DNA from: Micromonospora violae
GTDB lineage: Bacteria > Actinomycetota > Actinomycetes > Mycobacteriales > Micromonosporaceae
DNA: 64,000 nucleotides
NCBI RefSeq assembly: GCF_004217135.1
Contig: NZ_SHKK01000001.1
Coordinates: forward strand, 2,976,001 to 3,040,000
Reading direction: 5' to 3'
The position numbers and the translations under genes are program-made. The notes below the pieces were generated by a model that was given only the letters and a program-made list of their open reading frames with translations, searched no databases and was not told the origin of the DNA. This document shows, one piece after another, positions 32,219 through 39,127 of this stretch. Numbering within the stretch: position 1 is the first letter of the stretch; each line of letters starts with the position of its first letter.

Positions 32219-32386
32219 CTACAGGTCGCCGGGTGTGCCCGTGGCGGCGAACACCTCGACCGTGTCACGTAGCCGGTCGAGAAATTCCGTCAGATCAGGT
32301 GCCACCACGTCGCATCGCGGGTCATCGCCGCGGTAGACGCCAGCGACGGTCTCGCCGACCGCCGGTCCGGCGTGTGATCGCCGCAC
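32219..32386 (-). pseudogene. Small ORF or gene remnant after the radical SAM gene
   Basis: A 55-residue reading frame (GTG 32386 to TAG 32219) with actinomycete-like codon use: ...GETVAGVYRGDD... then FLDRLRDTVEVFAA. The open frame continues upstream into the radical SAM gene in another phase, and there is no strong ribosome site. It looks like the C-terminus of a small globular protein, perhaps SMI1/KNR4-like, left after a rearrangement. A tiny genuine gene is the alternative. Confidence 0.3.
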
Positions 32387-32411
32387 TCGCTCGGCGCCCC
32401 GAGGGCTCGGA

Positions 32412-34538
32412 TCAGCGCGCCGGCTCGGCGGGGAGCCGATGCCGGCGAATCAACCGCTGCCCGATGAAGGTCCGCCAGACCCGGTCCGCGACGGTCGGTT
32501 CGACAATCCAGAGCCGACGCTGTGCCTCGGCGAGGGTGAGCGGCGCGCTGAAGAGATCCAGGAACAGCCGGCTGCTGCGGTTGAGGGCGAACACCTGACC
32601 GTCGACCCGGCGGAACAGGTGCCGGTCCGCCGGCAGGTCGCCCGGGGTGCCCTCCTGCTCGTCGGACCGGATCCGCCGGTACGCCTCCCAGACCTGCTCG
32701 TCGTCGCGGTCCACGAAGGCGCCGTTGGCGAGGAACTCGGTCTGGTCGTCGGTGTCGTGCCGGACCCGGTCGTTGGCGAGAACGCCGCGTACCGCCGTGC
32801 CGTACCGGTCGTGGTAGAAGAACGTGTGCGGGGTGTCGGTGCTGCCCAGCCACGGACGGTGGTAGTGCCCGGGGTTCAGGCCAGCCTTGGCCTGGGCGAT
32901 CTCGGCCTGCGCCGCCTCGGTCACCGGCTCGTCGTAGCGGAGCATCCGGACGATGTCCGACCCTTCCACCGGCCGCACGTTGGTGATGCCGAACCGGTCG
33001 GGTTCCTTGGCGACGATGGCGCCCGGGGTGAGCATGAAGTCACCGAGCCCGCCGAGGGTCCACAGGTCCGGGTTGTCGCGCAGGAAGGTGATGCTGTCCA
33101 GCGCCTCCTCGCGGGTCTCGGTGGGGAAACCGGTGAAGCCCATCATCTGCACACCGATGTTGGCCTTGGTCATCGCGGTCATGGTGCGGCGTACCTGCTC
33201 CGGCTTCGTGCCCTTGTCGATCAGGTCGAGGATGCGCTGGTTGCCGGACTCGAAGCCGACCGAGATGGCCACGCAGCCGCTGCGCCGCAGCAACTCGCAG
33301 CGCTCGTCCGACCAGTACTTCTCCAGCCGGATCTCGGCACCCCAGCGGAAGTCCAGCCCTCGCTCGACGACCTGCTCGGCGAAGCGCAGGATGGTCGCGG
33401 GAGCGAGCACGTCGACCGAGAAGTAGATGAACTTGGCGAACTTCGACAACTCGGTGACGTCCGCGATCATGGTGCTCACCGTGTCCTGCCGCCATGGGCT
33501 GGTGGGACCGTCGGTGTTCAGCCCGTAGTCGCAGAACGTGCACTTGTTCCAGTAGCAGCCCCGGGTCGGCGAGTAGTAGACGAACCGCTCCGGGCTGAGG
33601 TAGAGGTCCCAGGGCAGGCCGGAGAAGTCCGGCACCGGCACCTGCGCCAGGCGTTCGTAGCGCAGGGGCAGGTGACGCTGGCGGCCGTACTTGGGGTGCA
33701 GCCGGACGTTGGGGTGCCCGGCCGGGAGGGTGCCGGCCGCCACCGCGTCCAGGATCTCCGTGTACGCGCTCTCCCCCTCGCCGACCACGATGGCGTCGAA
33801 GTCGGCCAGCACCTGGAAGACGTACTCCGGTTTGCTGGCGCACTTCCAGACGTCGGAGATCTCCGTGCCGCCCGCGATGAGGAAGACGTCCGGGCAGGCC
33901 TGCCGGACGAGTCGGGCGATCCAGAGCGCGAACGGCAGCTGCCACTGGTAAGTGGCGCTGATGCCGATCACCTGGTGCCCACCGGCGGCCAGCCGGGGGA
34001 TCAGCACGTCCTCGTAGTACGGCAGGAAGGGCCGGTTGAGCCGAGCGAGCAGCGCCTCGTCGGTCAGCGCGGCCACCGAGCCGATCGAGATCATCGGCGG
34101 CGGGTGGAGCCGGAAGCCGGCGTGGAACTGCCCGGGGAACCCGACCGTGCCGAGCGCGTCCATCCACGAGATCACGCCGTCGACAGCGTCCTGGTAGTGC
34201 CGGTAGTCGTAGAACAGTGTCGGGTCCTGCAGGACCGCAACCGACCGACGTAGCCGCTCCGGATCCGGGTCGGGCAGGCCGAGTTGGTTCGCGCGGGCCA
34301 TCAGCGCGTCCGGGCCGCTGAGGTCGTCGATCGAGAGCCGGGACAGCTCCTTGCGAAGCCAGTCGTACGCCGATGGGGTGTACGAGTGGTGGAACGCCTC
34401 GATGTTGGCGTCGATGATCTCCGCCGGCCGGTGTCCCTGGGCCCGGGCGTACGAATCGAGGTAGTTCAGGGAGTGGTATCCCGAGGTGGGATCGGTCAGC
34501 GGGGGGTAGATCAGTGCCGCCTTCACCGTGCCGCTCAT
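32412..34538 (-). CDS. B12-binding radical SAM RiPP maturase
   Basis: 708 residues from ATG 34538 behind GAGGAGG. Residues 1-310 are a cobalamin-binding-like Rossmann region (GHQVIGISATYQWQ, FLIAGGTEISDV, VVGEGESAYTEI). The radical SAM core begins at Cys328/333/336 (GCYWNKCTFC, a CX4CX2C spacing) and runs to about 560. A C-terminal helical region with a PqqD-like or family-specific tail ends it. The family (RiPP maturation radical SAM type 1, as in polytheonamide PoyB/C) commonly C-methylates unactivated carbons. Its gene is last in the unit precursors-YcaO-TfuA-rSAM, ten bases after TfuA, so its likely substrate is the Val/Ile/Asn-rich precursor. Confidence 0.87.
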   Translation of the reverse strand: MSGTVKAALIYPPLTDPTSGYHSLNYLDSYARAQGHRPAEIIDANIEAFHHSYTPSAYDWLRKELSRLSIDDLSGPDALMARANQLGLPDPDPERLRRSVAVLQDPTLFYDYRHYQDAVDGVISWMDALGTVGFPGQFHAGFRLHPPPMISIGSVAALTDEALLARLNRPFLPYYEDVLIPRLAAGGHQVIGISATYQWQLPFALWIARLVRQACPDVFLIAGGTEISDVWKCASKPEYVFQVLADFDAIVVGEGESAYTEILDAVAAGTLPAGHPNVRLHPKYGRQRHLPLRYERLAQVPVPDFSGLPWDLYLSPERFVYYSPTRGCYWNKCTFCDYGLNTDGPTSPWRQDTVSTMIADVTELSKFAKFIYFSVDVLAPATILRFAEQVVERGLDFRWGAEIRLEKYWSDERCELLRRSGCVAISVGFESGNQRILDLIDKGTKPEQVRRTMTAMTKANIGVQMMGFTGFPTETREEALDSITFLRDNPDLWTLGGLGDFMLTPGAIVAKEPDRFGITNVRPVEGSDIVRMLRYDEPVTEAAQAEIAQAKAGLNPGHYHRPWLGSTDTPHTFFYHDRYGTAVRGVLANDRVRHDTDDQTEFLANGAFVDRDDEQVWEAYRRIRSDEQEGTPGDLPADRHLFRRVDGQVFALNRSSRLFLDLFSAPLTLAEAQRRLWIVEPTVADRVWRTFIGQRLIRRHRLPAEPAR

Positions 34539-34548
34539 CGATGCCTCC

Positions 34549-35946
34549 TCAGCCGACCCGGGCCGCTGAACCGGCCAGGGTGTCCTCCTGCGCTTGCGTG
34601 CCCACCGCTGGCAGTCGCGGGGCACCGAACGCCTTGACGTATGCGACCAACGGTTCGGCGGCGTACCGGAACGCCGCGAGGTCGACGAAGCCCCGGTCCC
34701 ACGCCGCCGCTTCCACCTCGTCGACGGCACAGCCCCACAGCCGGGCGAAGCACGCGTCGACGATCTCGGTGCGGAAGTGCAGCCGACCACCCGGGCGGCG
34801 ATTCCCCGTCGTACGCGGGACGAGCGTCTCGTTCAGCGACGCCGCCGTCGCCGCGACCTGCCGCGCCGCGGTGAGCATCGCGGGGGTACGCAACGGCGCC
34901 GCGACCATCCACAGCGCCAAACTGCGGTACGGCGTGGTGCCGAACGCCCGCACCAGCAGCCGCAGCACCGCCTCGCGGTCGTCGAGACCCCGTTCCCGGT
35001 CGGTCAGCCAGTCCCACCCGCTCCGCGGCGCACCGATCAGCCCGCGCCGACGGGCGACCTCGCCGGCGCGCTCCTCGACCATCGGGTCGGCGATGTCGAC
35101 CTCGGCCAGCCCGGCCAGCACCCCCCGCCGGTGCCAGGTCGCCGACTCGGGATGCAGCAGCATCAGCACCGCGGCGGCCTCCCGGTCGCTGGCCCAGTGC
35201 CCGCCGACCGACTCGCCGGCGAACCGCGAGCGCCAGCTGTCGAGGAAGCGGGTGTGCAGGTTGTCGATCGGCTGGTCACCGGCGTGCGCTGGGCACAGCT
35301 CCGGAGCGTTGTCCGCCGCCATCGACAGCAGCATCCGCGCGTCGGCGCCCTTGGTGTCGCAGGGGTCCTGCCGGTGCCAGGTCAGGAACCGGTCCACCAT
35401 GGCTGCCGCCTCGGGTGGTGCGCTGCGCTCCAGCGCCCGGTACGACCGCCGCCGGAACGGCAGGTCCCGGCCGATGGTCAGCAGCAGCGCAGCCTCGGCG
35501 TCGCTGAGCGCGCCGGCCGCGACGGCGCGGCGCAGCGCGACCCTGATGTTCACCAGGGGGACGCTCAAGGCGCGGTGGCCTTCCTCGGCGGGCCCGTGCA
35601 CGACGGCGACCTCGTCGTCGCCCGTGACGACCCCGTCGCGGTAGAGCTGGAACACCTCGCCCACACCACGCATACCGAACGGCCACAGCTCGGCGGCGCG
35701 CAGTGCGCCCATGCTGGCGGCCCCGGCCACGGTCACGCCACGGTCCAGCAGGTCGAGGATCTCCCGGTGGCGGACCGGCGGGTGTTGCAGGAAGAACCCG
35801 TCGATGACGAGGACCCGGTCGCCGGGGGCGACGTCGAGGCGGAGCAGGTCGCCGTGCGCGACGGGCGGCAGCACCACCGCGTCGGGCAGCAGCCGACCGA
35901 CCTCGTCGACCGGCAGGCTCGGACCGATGAAGACGACGTCAGTCAC
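34549..35946 (-). CDS. TfuA-like RiPP modification partner of YcaO
   Basis: 465 residues from a GTG that overlaps the end of the YcaO gene by eight bases (translational coupling). The N-terminal 200 residues are TfuA-like (VVFIGPSLP, VLVIDGFF, GAASMGALRAAEL, VGEVFQLYRDG). TfuA proteins partner YcaO enzymes that install backbone thioamides, as in thioviridamide-type peptides and methyl-coenzyme M reductase. The remaining 260 helical residues are longer than a minimal TfuA and of unknown role. Confidence 0.87.
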   Translation of the reverse strand: MTDVVFIGPSLPVDEVGRLLPDAVVLPPVAHGDLLRLDVAPGDRVLVIDGFFLQHPPVRHREILDLLDRGVTVAGAASMGALRAAELWPFGMRGVGEVFQLYRDGVVTGDDEVAVVHGPAEEGHRALSVPLVNIRVALRRAVAAGALSDAEAALLLTIGRDLPFRRRSYRALERSAPPEAAAMVDRFLTWHRQDPCDTKGADARMLLSMAADNAPELCPAHAGDQPIDNLHTRFLDSWRSRFAGESVGGHWASDREAAAVLMLLHPESATWHRRGVLAGLAEVDIADPMVEERAGEVARRRGLIGAPRSGWDWLTDRERGLDDREAVLRLLVRAFGTTPYRSLALWMVAAPLRTPAMLTAARQVAATAASLNETLVPRTTGNRRPGGRLHFRTEIVDACFARLWGCAVDEVEAAAWDRGFVDLAAFRYAAEPLVAYVKAFGAPRLPAVGTQAQEDTLAGSAARVG

Positions 35947-37105
35947 GGGGCACTCCCGGTCGGGTACTCAGGGCCCGCTCGTCGAACATCCGCAGGCCGG
36001 GGGCGAAAACCTTGCTCACCGGTATGCCGATGTCGTCGTGGGTCAGGTCGACGCTGAACGGCTCGACGCCGGTGACCCGCTGCACCCGCGACGCCAGTTC
36101 GCGCAGCACCTGGGTCACGTCCCCGACCGGTGGCGGGTCCCGGCGGACCGGCCGGACGGGCCGGTCGACGGTGGGCGGCGGCACCGGCGGACCGCCGACA
36201 TCCTGGTACGCGGTGGCGTCGATGTCGTCCCGGGCTCCGGAGACCATGACCAGCCGCGATTGCGCTGCCTCCGCCATGGCGCGACCGACGGCGATCTCCG
36301 GGTCCAGGTGGCAGCCGAAGCCGCCGAAGGTGACCGGCAGGTCCTCCGACCAGATCGAGGCGGCGTAGCAGGGTACGTCGACGGCGTTGGTGATGTCGCA
36401 GACCTCCACCCAGCAACCGGCCCGCAGCAGTGCGTCGTGCACCGTGCGGGTCATCGCGTTGGTGGCGGTGCCCGGGTCGGCGTAGGTGCGCTCGGCCAGC
36501 GGTGCGGTGCAGTACGGGGCGATGCAGTCGCGTTCGACGACCTCCAGCAGAGCGTGCAGGCTGGCCTCGGCGAAGGTGTTCCCGGTGGCCAGCCCGTTGC
36601 TGCTGGGGGTGAACAGAGCGCGGTCCCAGCCACGCCGGATGGTGAAATCGAGTTCGATGGTGGCGCGGGGCACCAGGCAACCTGTGCCGGTCACCAGCCC
36701 ACGGCCAGCCACCCAGTCGAGCTCGACGGCAGGGGTCAGGGGAGACCGTTCCGCCAGGTGCAGCCACCGGACGTCGTAGGGCAGGTCGAGCGCCTCGGCC
36801 GGGGACCGGACGACGGTCCCCGGCCGGAGGTTCTCGGCATGCCAGGACTCGATGCTCTCCATGACCGCGCTGACCCGGGCCTGCATCGCCGTGGCGCCGG
36901 TGCCGACGCTCACCGCCATGGTGGCTCCCACCGGCCGGTAGGCGACGTGCACCGGTAGGCCGATCTCGTCGAGCCGGGTGATGTCGGCGACCCGGGTGAT
37001 CCGGAACCGGTCGAGCAGGTGTCCGACCCGCTCCCAGGTCTGCTCCACGGTGGCCGTCCGGTAGGTGCCGGATCGGAAGGCGATGGTCTCGGTCGTGTCA
37101 GTCAT
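35939..37105 (-). CDS. Stand-alone YcaO (TfuA-associated)
   Basis: 388 residues consisting of a single YcaO domain. ATP-site motifs are present: AVMESIESW (about 75), SLHALLEVVERD and AEAAQSRL. YcaO enzymes activate a backbone amide with ATP; with TfuA they usually make thioamides rather than azolines. It lacks the leader-binding domain found in the cluster's other YcaO, so leader recognition must come from elsewhere. It starts 27 bases after the stop of the Cys-free precursor. Confidence 0.9.
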   Translation of the reverse strand: MTDTTETIAFRSGTYRTATVEQTWERVGHLLDRFRITRVADITRLDEIGLPVHVAYRPVGATMAVSVGTGATAMQARVSAVMESIESWHAENLRPGTVVRSPAEALDLPYDVRWLHLAERSPLTPAVELDWVAGRGLVTGTGCLVPRATIELDFTIRRGWDRALFTPSSNGLATGNTFAEASLHALLEVVERDCIAPYCTAPLAERTYADPGTATNAMTRTVHDALLRAGCWVEVCDITNAVDVPCYAASIWSEDLPVTFGGFGCHLDPEIAVGRAMAEAAQSRLVMVSGARDDIDATAYQDVGGPPVPPPTVDRPVRPVRRDPPPVGDVTQVLRELASRVQRVTGVEPFSVDLTHDDIGIPVSKVFAPGLRMFDERALSTRPGVPRD

Positions 37106-37132
37106 CGAGGCTCCCGGCGGGGGGTGGGGAAC

Positions 37133-37507
37133 TCAGAGGATGAGGACGGCGATGATGTTGACGTTGTTGTCGGCGATGGGGGCCACGCCGCCGGCGACCG
37201 TCTCCAGCTCGGCCTCGGTGAGCTCGTTGAGGTCGACCAGCGGCACCTCGGGCACGTGCAGGATGTGCAGGCCGGGCGTGCCGGCCCAGTCGGCGACGAT
37301 CTGGTCCTTGGTGTAGAGCGTGGCGGGCTGGGCGCGGTCGACCTCGACCCGGGCTCCGGGGGTGACCGGCAGGCCGGCCGCGGTCGCGTAGCCGGTCGGG
37401 TCGGCGAGCAGGCGCTGCAGTTCCTCGTCGCTGCGCCACACTGCGGTGACCAGTTCCGAGTATTTGGTCACGAACCTCGCGCCATATTCCTGTTCGTCGT
37501 TGCTCAT
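37133..37507 (-). CDS. NHLP-type RiPP precursor A, core without Cys, Ser or Thr
   Basis: 124 residues from ATG 37507, behind GAAAGGA; an upstream in-frame extension has no ribosome site. The leader (about 107 residues) matches nitrile-hydratase-alpha-like (NHLP) leaders: LQRLLADPTGYATAAGLPV, then VPLVDLNELTEAELETVAGG. After the double-Gly cleavage site the core is VAPIADNNVNIIAVLIL. It has no residue that can form azolines or lanthionines, but many Val/Ile/Asn carbons as in proteusin (polytheonamide) cores. It lies directly upstream of YcaO, TfuA and the radical SAM enzyme. Confidence 0.85.
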   Translation of the reverse strand: MSNDEQEYGARFVTKYSELVTAVWRSDEELQRLLADPTGYATAAGLPVTPGARVEVDRAQPATLYTKDQIVADWAGTPGLHILHVPEVPLVDLNELTEAELETVAGGVAPIADNNVNIIAVLIL

Positions 37508-37562
37508 CGTTCGGTCCTTTCCTCGGGTGGCTGTAAGACGGGGTGTGAGCGCCGTGGCGAGA

Positions 37563-37592
37563 ACGCTACGAAGATCGAGCTTCGACAATCAA
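37563..37592 (-). promoter_or_regulatory. Candidate internal promoter for precursor A
   Basis: Leftward -35 TTGATT (37587-37592) and -10 TAGCGT (37563-37568) are 18 bases apart. A CGAAG-N6-CTTCG dyad (37569-37584, within the spacer) could be an operator. Confidence 0.4.
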
Positions 37593-37617
37593 CGATTTCG
37601 GCTGACTGCCATCAGAA

Positions 37618-37645
37618 TCTGCCGCGCCGACCAATGGGCGGCAGA
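37618..37645 (-). terminator. Hairpin between precursors B and A
   Basis: An 8-bp stem TCTGCCGC/GCGGCAGA with a 12-base loop, starting just after the stop of precursor B. There is no U-tract, so it is probably a partial terminator or a stabilising 3' end that gives more B than downstream mRNA. Confidence 0.45.
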
Positions 37646-37653
37646 CTTCGGTG

Positions 37654-38016
37654 TCAGGTGCAGCAGCACGGGCAGCAGCAGGCGCAGCTGGGGTCCAGCC
37701 CGGCGACGACGCTGTCCAGTTCGTCCTCGGCCAATTCCGCCTGAGCCACCGGCAGCAGCGACGGCACGAAGAGCACGAACGTGCCGGTGCTGCCGGCCTG
37801 TTGCCAGGACTCGATCTGCACCTCCAGGTCCGGATCGGCGTCGGTGACGTCCCGGACGACCCGGACCTGCACGTCCTCGGACAGCTGGAGCCCGTAGCCG
37901 GCGAGGAAGCCGCGCGGGTCCCGGTCGAGCGCCTGTTCCTTGGCCGGGTCGGCCCAGACGTCGGCGACCAGCCGGCTGTACGCGGCCACGAAGACCGCTC
38001 GATCGACAGGTGTCAC
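37654..38016 (-). CDS. NHLP-type RiPP precursor B, Cys-rich core
   Basis: 120 residues from GTG 38016 behind GAAGGGAG. The leader of about 106 residues has the same NHLP plan as precursor A (RDPRGFLAGYGLQL, VQVRVVRD, AELAEDELDSVVAG). The core is LDPSCACCCPCCCT: seven Cys, one Ser and one Thr in 14 residues, a strong substrate for azoline/thiazole formation. It is the first gene of the leftward precursor unit and is divergent from the MerR gene. The leader-binding YcaO fusion and SagB-type dehydrogenase of this cluster are the natural modifying enzymes. Confidence 0.88.
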   Translation of the reverse strand: MTPVDRAVFVAAYSRLVADVWADPAKEQALDRDPRGFLAGYGLQLSEDVQVRVVRDVTDADPDLEVQIESWQQAGSTGTFVLFVPSLLPVAQAELAEDELDSVVAGLDPSCACCCPCCCT

Positions 38017-38373
38017 ACCCTGCTCCCTTCGATGGTCGACCGCCCCGGGGCGGCGACAGGCAGCGCGGGAGGTTCCGGGCCGCCGGTTTCGTTTCATCGT
38101 GGGTCACCGGTGGATCCGGTCCGCCCGGAGAGCGGGAATTTCATCGAATGTGGCCGCGAAAAGGTCGCGCTGCGGCGAAAGTCGGGTAATTGGGAATCAG
38201 CGACTTGCGGCGGATGGTGATCCTAATGATTGTCACCACATTGGACAAGTAGTAATTCCTCGCCTGTTACCCGCCCGGTGCCCAGCCTTACGCTGCGATC
38301 GGCGGACCGCCCAGCGTGACAGCGGTTCGACGGGGTTGTCGTGTTCCGTCACCGAGTGCTGCCGGAGGCCACC
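38017..38373. other. 357-bp divergent control region of the RiPP cluster
   Basis: Contains the leftward precursor promoter and dyad near 38230 and about 200 bases of untranslated leader. I see no small ORF with a ribosome site and no recognised riboswitch. Confidence 0.55.
38220..38248 (-). promoter_or_regulatory. Precursor promoter with MerR-like dyad
   Basis: Leftward -35 TTGTCC (38243-38248) and -10 TAGGAT (38220-38225), 17-base spacer. An inverted repeat TTGTC-N9-GACAA (38230-38248) lies across the spacer, where MerR proteins bind. On the other strand TTGTCA (38230-38235) and TAATTC, 17 bases apart, could drive the MerR gene. The leader to precursor B would be about 197 nt. Confidence 0.6.
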
Positions 38374-39120
38374 GTGACCATCGACGAGGTGACGACGACG
38401 CCCGGCGGCCCGGTCGGGTACAGCGTGGAGGAGCTCGCCCGCAAGGTGGGGATGTCGCCGCGCAACATCCGAGCCCACCAGGCCCGCCGTTTGCTGCCCC
38501 CACCGGTGCGGCACGGTCGGGCCGCGCTCTATGACGACTCCCATGTCCGCCGACTGGACGCGATCCTCGCCCTGCAACGACAGGGCTTCAACCTGGTGTC
38601 CATCGAGGCGATGCTCGGGGTCCGGGCCAGTGACGAGGCGCCCGACGGGCTCACCGCGATGCTGCAACGCCTGACCGCCGACCGTCCCGCGCTGGCCCAC
38701 GCGCTGACCCGGCACGGCGTGATCGGCCGGACCACCGACGGCACCGTCCGCACCGTCCGGCCCCGCCCGCTGCGCGCCGCCCTGGACCTGCATCGGGTCC
38801 GAGTGGGTACGGTGCCGGCCCTGCAAACCCTCAGCGAGGTGCTGGACAGCCTCCGGCCGGTCGCCGACGAGCTGGTCGCCGCCGTCACCGCCCGGCTGCT
38901 GACCCTCGCCCCGGAGCTGGTACGCAGCGACGCCCGGTCGTCCTGGGCCGATCTCGACCGGGAAACCCTGTTGCTGACCCAGGGCGTGGTCAACGTGCTC
39001 ACCGAGGCGTTCCGGCTCGCCGTGGAGAACCAGTCGGAGGCGCACATCGCCGAGCTGCTGGAGAACCACCTCGACGCGGACGTGTGCCTGGAGGACAGCA
39101 CTGTCATCGACATCGGCTGA
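38374..39120 (+). CDS. MerR family regulator of the RiPP cluster
   Basis: 248 residues from GTG 38374, chosen because GGAGG (38364-38368) is five bases upstream; an upstream GTG at 38341 has no such site. An N-terminal MerR winged helix (YSVEELARKVGMSPRNIRAH, then RLDAILALQRQGFNLVSIE) precedes an effector region of about 170 residues that is longer than in metal sensors and resembles ligand-binding MerR proteins. It is divergent from the precursors, and its stop is seven bases from the convergent ABC transporter stop. Likely controls precursor transcription, perhaps in response to product. Confidence 0.85.
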   Translation: MTIDEVTTTPGGPVGYSVEELARKVGMSPRNIRAHQARRLLPPPVRHGRAALYDDSHVRRLDAILALQRQGFNLVSIEAMLGVRASDEAPDGLTAMLQRLTADRPALAHALTRHGVIGRTTDGTVRTVRPRPLRAALDLHRVRVGTVPALQTLSEVLDSLRPVADELVAAVTARLLTLAPELVRSDARSSWADLDRETLLLTQGVVNVLTEAFRLAVENQSEAHIAELLENHLDADVCLEDSTVIDIG

Positions 39121-39127
39121 CCGGCTG

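Noticed and set aside
37654..38016. Metallothionein-like protein
   Set aside because: The long NHLP leader, Gly cleavage site and adjacent azole-forming and export genes fit a RiPP precursor much better.
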